A DNA stretch of 64,000 nt from NCBI RefSeq assembly GCF_000719335.1, contig NZ_JOGB01000003.1, forward strand, positions 62,001 to 126,000, given 5' to 3'. The translations under genes were made by a program, and so were the position numbers. Origin of the DNA: Streptomyces sp. NRRL S-87 (GTDB lineage: Bacteria; Actinomycetota; Actinomycetes; Streptomycetales; Streptomycetaceae). Below the pieces are notes generated by a model. It did not search any database, was not told where the DNA came from, and saw only the letters and a list, made by a program, of their open reading frames with translations. This document shows positions 33,170 through 40,760 of the stretch, piece after piece (position 1 is the stretch's first letter; each line of letters begins with the position of its first letter).

Positions 33170-33943
33170 CTACCCCAGTGCCGGCGGGACGCCCTTGCTG
33201 CGCGGCCGCTCGTCGACCATCCTGCCCCAGACGATCATCCGGTACGTGCTGGTGAACTCGGGGGTGCAGGTCGTCAGCGTGATGTACCTGCCCGGCCCGG
33301 TGAACCCGGACCCCTCCGGCACGGGCTTGAGGACCGCGACGTTGGCCGGCGAGGTCTGCGGCAGGGCGCCGGTGGTCTCGTACGTGTAGTAGGCGTCGCG
33401 GGTCTCGACCACGATCGGGTCGCCCGGCACCAGGCGGTTGATGTACCGGAACGGTTCGCCGTGGGTGTTGCGGTGGCCCGCCACCGCGAAGTTGCCCTGC
33501 GGGTCCGAGGGCATCGCGGTCTTCAGCGCGCCCTCGGAGTAGTGCCCGACCATGCCCCGGTCCAGGACAGTCTGCTTGCCGATTCCCTGGGCGATGGGCA
33601 CCACCACGTCCAGCTTCGGGATGTACATGATCGCGAAGCCCTGGCCGGGCTCGAACGCGGTGGGTGCGGGGGCGGCCCCCGGGCCCGCGTTCCAGTCGCG
33701 CTTGAGGTGGCGGGTGGCGCCGTCGGTGATCCGGTCGGCGCGCACGTTGGTGTACCAGAGCTGGTAGGTGACGAAGAGCAGCATCAGCACGCCGAGGGTG
33801 ATGAACAGCTCCCCGACCGCACGGCTCGCGATCACCAGGGGACCGCCGCGGCGCCTGCGCCGCGCCCGCCTGGCGGCCTCCTGTGCGGCCCTGCGCCGCG
33901 CGGCCCGGCCCCCGGTGGGCGCGGGCGGCGCGACGGCCGTCAC
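33170..33943 (-). CDS. Class E sortase (copy 2)
   Basis: Sortase of 257 residues. A basic cytoplasmic N-terminus (an Arg-rich stretch, RRARRRRRGG) precedes the helix at about 37-62 (IASRAVGELFITLGVLMLLFVTYQLWY). Active-site His in FAVAGHRNTHGEPF, Cys in ITLTTCTPEFTSTYRMIVWG, Arg in TYRM. GTG at 33943 overlaps the stop of the glutamine amidotransferase gene (GTGA), so this sortase is translated with it. About half of the residues match copy 1 in the catalytic region by eye. Confidence 0.92.
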   Translation of the reverse strand: MTAVAPPAPTGGRAARRRAAQEAARRARRRRRGGPLVIASRAVGELFITLGVLMLLFVTYQLWYTNVRADRITDGATRHLKRDWNAGPGAAPAPTAFEPGQGFAIMYIPKLDVVVPIAQGIGKQTVLDRGMVGHYSEGALKTAMPSDPQGNFAVAGHRNTHGEPFRYINRLVPGDPIVVETRDAYYTYETTGALPQTSPANVAVLKPVPEGSGFTGPGRYITLTTCTPEFTSTYRMIVWGRMVDERPRSKGVPPALG

Positions 33944-34578
33944 GCGACGGCCTTGCCCACCACCGGGGCCAGTCCCGCGGACCGCTCGACGGCGCCGGCG
34001 TCACCGCAGTCGGTGAGCCAGTTGGCGAGCATCCGGTGGCCCCACTCGGTGAGCACGGACTCGGGGTGGAACTGCACGCCCTCCACGAGGTGTTCGCGGT
34101 GGCGCAGGCCCATGATGATCCCGTCCTCGGTGCGGGCGGTGACCTCCAGGACGTCCGGCAGGGCGGCGGGCTCGGCGGCCAGCGAGTGGTAGCGGGTGGC
34201 CGTGAAGGGCGACGGCAGGCCGCGGAAGACGCCCAGGCCCTCGTGCACGACCGGGGAGGTCTTGCCGTGCAGCAGCTCGGGGGCGCGGTCGACGACGCCG
34301 CCGTACGCGACGGCCATGGACTGCATGCCGAGGCAGACACCGAAGACGGGGACCCCGGTGGCGGCGCAGTGGCGGACCATGTCGACGCAGACGCCGGCCT
34401 CCTCGGGGGTGCCCGGGCCGGGGGAGAGCAGCACGCCGTCGAAGCCGTCCTGCGCGTGGGCGAGCTCGACCTCGTCGTTGCGCAGCACCTCGCACTCCGC
34501 GCCGAGCTGGTACAGGTACTGGACCAGGTTGAATACGAAGCTGTCGTAGTTGTCCACGACCAGAATGCGCGCGCTCAC
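33940..34578 (-). CDS. pabA: Glutamine amidotransferase, aminodeoxychorismate/anthranilate synthase component II
   Basis: Class I glutamine amidotransferase of 212 residues that supplies ammonia to a chorismate-using partner. It has the TrpG/PabA signature: ILVVDNYDSFVFNLVQYL, LLSPGPGTPEEAG, nucleophile Cys in VFGVCLGMQSMA, and the His-Glu pair in GVQFHPESVLTEWGH. No component I (trpE or pabB) lies nearby. It sits within the sortase cluster, coupled on both sides: GTG at 34578 overlaps the small upstream gene, and its own stop overlaps sortase copy 2. Folate or tryptophan supply is the likely role; why it travels with sortases is not evident. Confidence 0.88.
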   Translation of the reverse strand: MSARILVVDNYDSFVFNLVQYLYQLGAECEVLRNDEVELAHAQDGFDGVLLSPGPGTPEEAGVCVDMVRHCAATGVPVFGVCLGMQSMAVAYGGVVDRAPELLHGKTSPVVHEGLGVFRGLPSPFTATRYHSLAAEPAALPDVLEVTARTEDGIIMGLRHREHLVEGVQFHPESVLTEWGHRMLANWLTDCGDAGAVERSAGLAPVVGKAVA

Positions 34579-34748
34579 CGGGTTCCCGATCCTTCGTCGA
34601 CGGTCACATCGTTGAACGGAAGGAGCGGCTCGGCCCACGGGAAGACGTACTGGAACAGCACGAGGACCACGGCGAGCACGAGGACGAGGCAGATCAGCGC
34701 ACGAACCCACGCGTTGCCCGGCAGATGGCGCCAGATCCAGCCGTACAT
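34575..34748 (-). CDS. Small single-pass membrane protein (57 aa)
   Basis: Short gene with ATG at 34748 preceded by GGAAGGGACGG. The protein begins MYGWIWRHLPGNAWVRAL, then has one hydrophobic helix (ICLVLVLAVVLVLFQYVFPW, about 19-38) and an acidic external tail (LLPFNDVTVDEGSG). Its stop overlaps the pabA start, so it is translated with the amidotransferase. The family is widespread in this position in streptomycetes; no function known. Confidence 0.8.
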   Translation of the reverse strand: MYGWIWRHLPGNAWVRALICLVLVLAVVLVLFQYVFPWAEPLLPFNDVTVDEGSGTR

Positions 34749-34780
34749 GCCGTCCCTTCCGTTCCGTGTACCGCACCAGA

Positions 34781-35512
34781 CTACGGGCTGGGGTGGCCCG
34801 CGGACCGGGTCTCGGTCAGTTCCGCCCAGACGATGAGACGGTGGCTGTGGCCCCACTCCGGGTCGCAGGTGGTGAGGGTCAGGTAGCGGCCGGGCGCGGT
34901 GAATCCGGACCGGCGGGGGACCGGGTCGAGGACGGCGGTGTCGGTCGGCACGGTGCGCAGCGGCCGCTTCCGGACCGTGTACGTGTACCAGGTCGCCCCG
35001 TCGTGGATCAGCACCCGGTCGCCGGGGCGCAGCAGGGGGAAGTCCTTGAAGGGGTCGCCGTACGTGCGCCGGTGGCCGGCGACGGCGAAGTTGCCGGCCC
35101 CGCCCAGCGGGGCGCTGCGGGCGTAGTGGCCCAGTCCCCTCTTGAGGACCCCGGTCCCGGTGCCTTCGAGGACGGGCTTGTGCCAGTCGGCACCGAGGCG
35201 CGGGATCCACATCTCGGCGAAGGCCCGGCCCGGCTCGTACGCGGTCCCGCCGGCCCGGGTCCCGGGGGGAGGCGCGGGGGCTCCGGCGGCGCCGGACGGG
35301 CCGCCGGCGGGGCCCGCGGAGGCCTGCCAGCGGCCCCGCAGCCGCTCGATCTCGCCGTCCATGGCCCGGTCGGCCTCCACCCCGGTCCAGAGGACGACGT
35401 AGGCGACGAAGAGCAGGATCAGGGTGCCGGCCGTCAGGCACAGCTCGCTGAGGGTGCGGACGGTCAGCCGCAGGACGTCGCCGCTACTCCGCCTGCTCCA
35501 CGGGCTTCGCAT
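34781..35512 (-). CDS. Class E sortase (copy 3)
   Basis: Sortase of 243 residues with helix at about 20-45 (LSELCLTAGTLILLFVAYVVLW). A Gly/Pro/Ala linker at about 66-92 precedes the catalytic core: His in FAVAGHRRTYGDPFKDF, Cys in LTLTTCDPEWGHSHRLIVWAEL and Arg in HRLI. ATG at 35512 lies 29 bases inside the DUF881 gene, so the two overlap and are co-transcribed. Compared with the other two copies the tail after Cys differs (DPEWGHSH against TPxxTSxY), which suggests a different substrate. Confidence 0.9.
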   Translation of the reverse strand: MRSPWSRRSSGDVLRLTVRTLSELCLTAGTLILLFVAYVVLWTGVEADRAMDGEIERLRGRWQASAGPAGGPSGAAGAPAPPPGTRAGGTAYEPGRAFAEMWIPRLGADWHKPVLEGTGTGVLKRGLGHYARSAPLGGAGNFAVAGHRRTYGDPFKDFPLLRPGDRVLIHDGATWYTYTVRKRPLRTVPTDTAVLDPVPRRSGFTAPGRYLTLTTCDPEWGHSHRLIVWAELTETRSAGHPSP

Positions 35513-36233
35513 AGTGGAGGTCCACTGTGCCCGAATACCCCGGCAGAGTCAGGAGCTTGTGGTCCTCGACTTTCCAGCCGAGCCCGTAGGCGTTGACGTA
35601 CAGCTGGTAGTTCTGGATCGCCGGGGAGGCGGTCAGGGCGCGGCGCAGGGCGCCGATGTCGCCCACCGCGGTGACCTTGTAGGGGGGCGAGTAGACCCGG
35701 CCCTGGAGGATCAGGGTGTTGCCGACGCAGCGCACGGCGCTGGTGGAGATCAGCCGCTGGTCCATGACGCGGATGCCGCGGGCGCCGCCCTGCCACAGGG
35801 CGTTCACGACGGCCTGGAGGTCCTGCTGGTGGATGACCAGGTCGTTGGGCTGGGGCTCGGGGACGTTGGGGATGCGGGCGGTGGCGCCGGGCGGGGCGTC
35901 GTTGAGCGTGACGGTGACGGCCTGGCCGGTCAGCGGCTCGGTGCCGGCGGCCTTCTGGAGGGCCTGGAGCTTGATGTCCTCGGCGGTGGTGCTGCCGTCG
36001 TCGCGCTCGGCGAGGGCGTCGACCTGCTTGCGGACGGCGCCGGTGCTCTCCTCGAGGTCGGCGTTGTCCTGGCTGCGCTCGTGGATGAGGTCGGACAGCT
36101 TGAGCAGGGAGGTGTCGGTGCGGATGTTCGTACCCTTGGAGGTGTTGAAGCTGGTCACGAAGATCAGCCCGGCCAGGGCGAACACGGCCGCGGTGAGCAG
36201 CCGGACCGGCCTGCGGCCCACGGAATCGCTCAA
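35484..36233 (-). CDS. DUF881-family membrane-anchored protein
   Basis: Protein of 249 residues with an N-terminal helix ([25 protein letters not shown], 10-34), a coiled-coil (about 45-90) and the DUF881 domain (about 100-245: [57 protein letters not shown]). In actinobacteria and firmicutes such proteins accompany division genes. Here it is upstream of sortase copy 3 and divergent from crgA. The start is probably TTG at 36233, with GGAG upstream. Confidence 0.85.
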   Translation of the reverse strand: MSDSVGRRPVRLLTAAVFALAGLIFVTSFNTSKGTNIRTDTSLLKLSDLIHERSQDNADLEESTGAVRKQVDALAERDDGSTTAEDIKLQALQKAAGTEPLTGQAVTVTLNDAPPGATARIPNVPEPQPNDLVIHQQDLQAVVNALWQGGARGIRVMDQRLISTSAVRCVGNTLILQGRVYSPPYKVTAVGDIGALRRALTASPAIQNYQLYVNAYGLGWKVEDHKLLTLPGYSGTVDLHYAKPVEQAE

Positions 36234-36325
36234 CGTACCCTTCTCCTTCAGCGCCCCCCTTTGCCACTACGCTAACGGACGCCCGGGGGAGGCTCGTCCC
36301 CAGCGCATCGACAGGAGAGACCCTC

Positions 36326-36580
36326 GTGCCGAAGTCACGTATCCGCAAGAAGGCCGATTTCACGCCGCCGCCGGTGAAGCAGGCACAGACCATCAAGCTG
36401 GGCAGCCGCGGCTGGGTGGCACCGGTCATGCTGGCCATGTTCCTGATCGGTCTGGCGTGGATCGTCACCTTCTACGTGACCGACACCCGGCTGCCGATCG
36501 AGGTGCTGGGCAACTGGAACATCGTGGTCGGATTCGGCTTCATCGCGGCGGGCTTCGGCGTATCCACCCAGTGGAAGTAA
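36326..36580 (+). CDS. crgA: Cell division protein CrgA
   Basis: Small division regulator of 84 residues with two membrane helices ([21 protein letters not shown] at about 31-51 and [17 protein letters not shown] at about 65-81) and the basic start [16 protein letters not shown]. In streptomycetes CrgA coordinates septation with sporulation and affects FtsZ turnover. GTG at 36326 follows GGAGAG. It sits next to a cluster of DnaA boxes. Confidence 0.95.
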   Translation: MPKSRIRKKADFTPPPVKQAQTIKLGSRGWVAPVMLAMFLIGLAWIVTFYVTDTRLPIEVLGNWNIVVGFGFIAAGFGVSTQWK

Positions 36581-36598
36581 GTCAAGCTCTCCGCAAAG

Positions 36599-36761
36599 TT
36601 ATCCACAGCGCTATCCACACCTGAGGAAAAGACAGAAGATCTGTGGATAACCTGGACCCAGGTTGACGCCGGTGTGATTGATCCGGCCGCCGACCTGGGT
36701 CTTCTTGCTTTCTCCACACGTTTCCACATGGTGCACAAGATCCGACACGGACTGTGGACAA
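36599..36761. promoter_or_regulatory. Cluster of DnaA boxes outside oriC (crgA/rhomboid intergenic)
   Basis: Within 163 bases: TTATCCACA (36599), CTATCCACA (36611), TGTGGATAA (36642, reverse), TTCTCCACA (36710), GTTTCCACA (36720, one mismatch) and TGTGGACAA (36753, reverse). Five of the six fit the streptomycete consensus or differ by one base. Both orientations occur. The region lies about 19 kb from oriC and contains no gene. Confidence 0.7.
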
Positions 36762-36768
36762 GTCCCGC

Positions 36769-37659
36769 TCAGGTGAGCGCAGCGGTCCTCAGGAGCACGG
36801 CCACGACCACTGTCGCGAGCACCAGTCCACAGGTCCCCCACTGCACAAGCGAGCGGTGCTCACGGGGCGCGTGCACCATCCCGACGGCGATGAGGACACC
36901 GGCGACGAGGCCGCCGACGTGCGCTTGCCAGGAGATCCCGGACCAGCCGAAGGTGATCACCAGGTTGATCACCAGCAGGGCGATGACCGGCCGCATGTCG
37001 TAGCGCATCCGGCGCATGAGGACGGCGGTCGCGCCGAACAGCCCGTAGATGGCACCTGAGGCGCCGAGGGTCTGCACGTTCGGCTCGGCGAGCAGGTACA
37101 CCAGCGCACTGCCGGCCAGGCCCGAGACCAGGTAGAGGGCGAGGTAGCGGGCCCTCCCCAGGGCGGCCTCCAACGACGGGCCGAGGAACCACAGGCTCAG
37201 CATGTTGAACCCGATGTGCCAGATCTCCTCGTGCAGGAACATCGAGGTCAGCAGCCGGTACCACTCGCCCGTCGCGACGCCCTCGACGACCCCGCCCTGC
37301 AGGGGGTCGGCCGACCACGCCTGGCCGAGCATGCTGAAGCGGTTGACGAGGTCGTTGTGGGCGGGGGGCCCGCCGATGGCGCGCACCGCGATGAACACCG
37401 CGACGTTGATCCCGATCAGGATCTTGGTCACCAGCGCCGGGTCGCCGGCCGCGACGGGCCCGCCCCCGACCGTGCGCGGCTGGTTGGCGGCCGGGGCGTG
37501 GCCGGTGCCCGAACCGGTGCGGACGCACTCGGGGCACTGGAAGCCCACGGACGCGTCGACCATGCAGTCCGGGCAGATCGGGCGCTCGCAGCGGGTGCAG
37601 CGGATGCCCGTCTGACGGTCGGGGTGGCGGTAGCAGCCCGGCAGGCGCTGGGTGTCCAT
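36769..37659 (-). CDS. Rhomboid-family intramembrane serine protease with N-terminal zinc-binding motif
   Basis: Protein of 296 residues. The N-terminus holds a B-box-like metal site: CYRHPDRQTGIRCTRCERPICPDC, then CPEC. The rhomboid core has six or so helices with EIWHIGFNMLSLWFLG (His and Asn of the oxyanion region), the catalytic Ser in TLGASGAIYGLFGA (about residue 200), and the catalytic His in WQAHVGGLVAGVL (about 253). Both catalytic residues are present, so it should be active. ATG at 37659. It is downstream of the cyclophilin gene in the same direction. Substrates unknown. Confidence 0.9.
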   Translation of the reverse strand: MDTQRLPGCYRHPDRQTGIRCTRCERPICPDCMVDASVGFQCPECVRTGSGTGHAPAANQPRTVGGGPVAAGDPALVTKILIGINVAVFIAVRAIGGPPAHNDLVNRFSMLGQAWSADPLQGGVVEGVATGEWYRLLTSMFLHEEIWHIGFNMLSLWFLGPSLEAALGRARYLALYLVSGLAGSALVYLLAEPNVQTLGASGAIYGLFGATAVLMRRMRYDMRPVIALLVINLVITFGWSGISWQAHVGGLVAGVLIAVGMVHAPREHRSLVQWGTCGLVLATVVVAVLLRTAALT

Positions 37660-37706
37660 CGGTCCTCGGTCCCCCTCGCGGATCCTTCGTTCTCTCGGCA
37701 GGCCCG

Positions 37707-38249
37707 TCAGGCCTTCTTGACGTCCCGCTTCTCGATCACCACGGACTGGATGACGACGTCCTCCAGCGGGCGCTCGGTGCGCGGGTTGGTCGCGGTGCCG
37801 GCGATGGCGTCGACGACCTTGCGGCTCGGCTCGTCCACGACCTCGCCGAAGATCGTGTGCTTGCGCGTCAGCCATGCCGTCGGCGCGACCGTGATGAAGA
37901 ACTGCGAGCCGTTGGTGCCCGGGCCGGCGTTGGCCATGGCCAGCAGGTACGGCTTGGCGAAGTGCAGGTCGGGGTGGAACTCGTCGGCGAAGGTGTAGCC
38001 CGGACCGCCGGTGCCGTTCCCGAGCGGGTCGCCGCCCTGGATCATGAAACCGCTGATCACCCGGTGGAAGACGGTGCCGTCGTACAGCGGGGCGCTGGTC
38101 CGCTCGCCGGTCTCGGGGTGGGTCCACTCCCGCTTGCCCTCGGCGAGCTCCGTGAAGTTCCGGACCGTCTTCGGCGCGTGGAACGGGAACAGCTCGATCT
38201 CGATGTCGCCGTGGGTGGTCTTGAGGGTGGCGTAGAGCTTCTCGGCCAC
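37707..38249 (-). CDS. ppiA: Peptidyl-prolyl cis-trans isomerase (cyclophilin type)
   Basis: Cytoplasmic cyclophilin of 180 residues without signal peptide. It has the catalytic core: FPFHAPKTVRNFTELAEG, TVFHRVISGFMIQGGDPLGNGTGGPGYTF (Arg and Gln of the active site), LLAMANAGPGTNGSQFFIT, and KHTIFGEVVD. It speeds proline isomerisation in protein folding. GTG at 38249 with GGAAGG upstream. A cyclophilin close to oriC is conserved in actinobacteria. Confidence 0.93.
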   Translation of the reverse strand: MAEKLYATLKTTHGDIEIELFPFHAPKTVRNFTELAEGKREWTHPETGERTSAPLYDGTVFHRVISGFMIQGGDPLGNGTGGPGYTFADEFHPDLHFAKPYLLAMANAGPGTNGSQFFITVAPTAWLTRKHTIFGEVVDEPSRKVVDAIAGTATNPRTERPLEDVVIQSVVIEKRDVKKA

Positions 38250-38456
38250 GAAATCCGCCTTCCAGCATGTCCAGCATGGGTCCGCACTGACGTCGTCGAT
38301 CCTCGCACGGTCGGGCCAAGGGGTGGATAAAGCCCGGGTTCGGCCACCCGGATGCCTGTCGCCGCATGCCCACAGGCGGTTTGACAGGCATGATCCGATA
38401 AAGGGTGGAAAGGTGAACTGTGTCTGCCACCGTCCGCCACCGATGAGGAGGATCAC

Positions 38457-39116
38457 GTGACCCGCATGGACAGCGTGCGCGCCGCCGGGAGTTCGGCCAG
38501 GGAGAGCGCGCGGCACGCCGCGGAAGTGGTGGCGCCGTACGCACAGAACGCCCGGGACGCGGCCGTGCAGTACGCCCACGAGGCGAACGAGCGGCTCGCG
38601 CCGAAGGCCTCGTACGCGGCCGCCGAAGCGAGCCGGTACGCCCGCAGTGCCTACGACACCCACCTGCACCCCCAGCTCACGAAGGCCCGCACCCACGTCC
38701 CGCCGAGGGTGGACACGGCCGCGACCAAGGCCTACGCGCAGGCCCGCACCGCCGCCCGCCAGGCCGCGGACTACACCGGCCCGCGCATCGACGCCGCGGT
38801 CGCCGCGGGCAAGCCGCTCGCCGCGGAGGCCGCGTCCCGGTCGGCGGCGGCCGTGGCGGCCCTGAAGGGGCAGGTCACCGCCAAGGAGATCGAGCGGCTG
38901 GTCCGCCGGCACGAGCGGCGGGCCAAGTGCGGCAAGGCGCTCAAGGCCGCCGCGGTGGTCGGGCTGGTCCTCGGCGGCGCCTTCGCGCTGTGGAGGTGGT
39001 GGGACCAGCAGTCGAACCCGGACTGGCTGGTCGAGCCGCCCGCGGCCACCGAGGTGGCCGACAGCGGCCCCGCCAACGGCGGCCCTGCCGACAGCGGCCC
39101 CGCCGAGGTCGTCTAG
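38457..39116 (+). CDS. DUF5324-family Ala-rich membrane protein
   Basis: Protein of 219 residues. Long Ala/Arg-rich amphipathic helices with 11-residue-type periodicity (ARESARHAAEVVAPYAQNARDAAVQYAHEANERLAPKAS) fill 10-130. A charged segment and one membrane helix follow (ALKAAAVVGLVLGGAFALWRWW, about 161-181), then an acidic Pro/Gly tail. GTG at 38457 follows GAGGAG. Streptomycete-specific family without known function; the helical repeats suggest membrane-surface or chromatin-like contacts, which is speculation. Confidence 0.8.
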   Translation: MTRMDSVRAAGSSARESARHAAEVVAPYAQNARDAAVQYAHEANERLAPKASYAAAEASRYARSAYDTHLHPQLTKARTHVPPRVDTAATKAYAQARTAARQAADYTGPRIDAAVAAGKPLAAEAASRSAAAVAALKGQVTAKEIERLVRRHERRAKCGKALKAAAVVGLVLGGAFALWRWWDQQSNPDWLVEPPAATEVADSGPANGGPADSGPAEVV

Positions 39117-39167
39117 CCGGCCCGGCCGTCCACCGGCCGTCCCCGCCGGGACCGCACCGACGACACC

Positions 39168-39201
39168 CGGGGCCCGGATCCGATGGAGGATCCGGGCCCC
39201 G
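39168..39201. terminator. Terminator between DUF5324 gene and the LysM gene
   Basis: Perfect 14-base stem CGGGGCCCGGATCC / GGATCCGGGCCCCG with a 6-base loop between convergent genes. It is followed by GGGTCGGT and GTCAGTTC micro-repeats up to 39300. Confidence 0.85.
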
Positions 39202-39286
39202 GTCCGTGGGTCGGTGGTCCGTGGGTCGGTGGGTGGGGTCGGGTCGGGTCGGGAGCGTCAGTTCACGAAGGTCAGTTCGGGGAGGG

Positions 39287-39757
39287 TCAGTTCGGGAGGG
39301 TCAGGACCATCCCGGGGTGGATCATCTCGGGGTTGGTGCCGATCACCCCGCGGTTCATGGCGTACAGCTCGCGCCAGTGGGCCTCGTTGCCGAGCTGGGA
39401 CCGGGCGATCCCGGCGAGGGAGTCACCGGCCCGGACGATGTACGTCCGCCTCGTCGGGGCCGGTGCGGCCGCGGGCGCGGCGGTGCCGGTGGCGCCGGTC
39501 GCTGCGGGCGGGGTGGGCGCCACGGGCGGGGCGGTGGGCCGCGGCGGAGCGGCGGGCATGGGCGGGGCCTCGGCGGTCAGGTGCTCGGCCGCCTCCTTCG
39601 GCGCCCGGCCGGACATGTCGGCGTACCGCGTCGGAGCGGGACCGGAGGCCGGTGGTCGGTCGGCGGCCGGCATCTGCTGCTGGAGCTGTTCACGGGCCTT
39701 CCCGGACGGTTCGGCCGGGTGCTTCTTGTCGTGTTTGAGGAAGTCGAAGATTCCCAT
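39287..39757 (-). CDS. LysM-domain protein
   Basis: Protein of 156 residues. MGIFDFLKHDKKHP start, a Pro/Ala/Thr-rich linker (about 60-100), and a C-terminal LysM domain YIVRAGDSLAGIARSQLGNEAHWRELYAMNRGVIGTNPEMIHPGMVLTLP (about 107-155) that binds glycan chains. No signal peptide is visible, so it is either cytoplasmic or exported by other means, as in other LysM/BON-type proteins. ATG at 39757 follows GGAGG. Confidence 0.85.
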   Translation of the reverse strand: MGIFDFLKHDKKHPAEPSGKAREQLQQQMPAADRPPASGPAPTRYADMSGRAPKEAAEHLTAEAPPMPAAPPRPTAPPVAPTPPAATGATGTAAPAAAPAPTRRTYIVRAGDSLAGIARSQLGNEAHWRELYAMNRGVIGTNPEMIHPGMVLTLPN

Positions 39758-39903
39758 CGAGCTACGCCTCCGGGGCATGGGTGGAACCCCCCTGCCTCCA
39801 CTGTGCTCCCGACGGCCCCGGCACGCGACCCCGTGCACACGGACGGCCCAGGTGCGCCACCGCGGTGCCGCCGCCCCGCCGACATGACCGGCCGAGCACG
39901 CGA

Positions 39904-39947
39904 AAAACCCCGCCCGACGCGCGTTTCCGCAGGTCGGACGGGGTTTT
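39904..39947 (-). terminator. Terminator of tRNA-Ala
   Basis: AAAACCCCGcCCGAC / GTCGGaCGGGGTTTT (one mismatch, 14-base loop) lies directly 3' of the leftward tRNA. Confidence 0.75.
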
Positions 39948-39951
39948 GCTG

Positions 39952-40024
39952 TGGAGCCTAGGGGAGTCGAACCCCTGACATCTGCCATGCAAAGACAGCG
40001 CTCTACCAACTGAGCTAAGGCCCC
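39952..40024 (-). tRNA. tRNA-Ala (anticodon TGC)
   Basis: The 73-base cloverleaf has acceptor GGGGCCT/AGGCTCC, D-arm AGCTCAGTTGGTAGAGC, anticodon stem CTGTC/GGCAG with loop TTTGCAT (anticodon TGC), T-arm GGGGTTCGACTCCCC and discriminator A. CCA is not encoded. Confidence 0.97.
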
Positions 40025-40183
40025 GCGAAAACGGATCGGACCGATCGAGATCACGCCTCGGCCACGTCCGCAGACCAGAGTACCGGGTCTCCCCCTGTAT
40101 CCCGCAAAATGATGGGGACTCCCCCCGGGCGACCACGCTCCGTAAGATGCTCGCGAGGTTCGCACCAGCGAAGGGGAGTAGTA

Positions 40184-40732
40184 GTGGACGCAGTACAGCA
40201 AGAGGCCACGGCCAGAGCCAGAGAGCTTCAGCGGAGTTGGTACGGAGAGCCCCTCGGCGCGCTCTTCCGCCGACTCATAGATGACCTCGGCCTGAACCAG
40301 GCCCGCCTTGCTGCCGTGCTCGGCCTGTCGGCGCCCATGCTGTCCCAGCTCATGAGCGGACAGCGCGCGAAGATCGGCAACCCGGCCGTGGTCCAGCGCG
40401 TCCAGGCCCTCCAGGAGCTGGCCGGGCTGGTCGCCGACGGCAGCGTGAGCGCCGTGGAGGCCACGGACCGCATGGACGAGATCCGCAAGACCCAGGGGGG
40501 TTCCGTCCTGAGCAACACCGCGCAGACGACCACGAGTTCCGGCGCGCCGACCGTGCGCCGCGTGGTCCGCGAGATCCAGTCGCTGCTGCGCTCGGTCGCC
40601 GCGGCGGGCGACATCATCGATGCGGCGGACTCCCTCGCACCGACCCACCCGGAACTGGCAGAGTTCCTCCGGGTCTACGGCGCCGGCCGCACCGCCGACG
40701 CGGTCGCCCATTACGAGGCGCACCAGGGCTGA
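40184..40732 (+). CDS. XRE-like helix-turn-helix DNA-binding protein
   Basis: Protein of 182 residues. An XRE-type HTH at about 25-75 (GALFRRLIDDLGLNQARLAAVLGLSAPMLSQLMSGQRAKIGNPAVVQRVQAL) is followed by a Thr/Ser-rich hinge and a helical C-terminus (VVREIQSLLRSVAAAGDIIDAADSL). GTG at 40184 with GGGGAG. It lies 28 bases before a Ser/Thr kinase gene and is probably co-transcribed; the kinase may phosphorylate it. It is conserved near gyrA in streptomycetes; target genes are not known. Confidence 0.85.
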   Translation: MDAVQQEATARARELQRSWYGEPLGALFRRLIDDLGLNQARLAAVLGLSAPMLSQLMSGQRAKIGNPAVVQRVQALQELAGLVADGSVSAVEATDRMDEIRKTQGGSVLSNTAQTTTSSGAPTVRRVVREIQSLLRSVAAAGDIIDAADSLAPTHPELAEFLRVYGAGRTADAVAHYEAHQG

Positions 40733-40760
40733 CACCAGAGGGGGGAGCGGGCGCAGCACG

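Noticed and set aside
33940..34578. Calling the amidotransferase trpG of a tryptophan operon
   Set aside because: No trpE or other trp genes are near. PabA/TrpG cannot be told apart by sequence alone, so a general name is used with pabA as the more likely.
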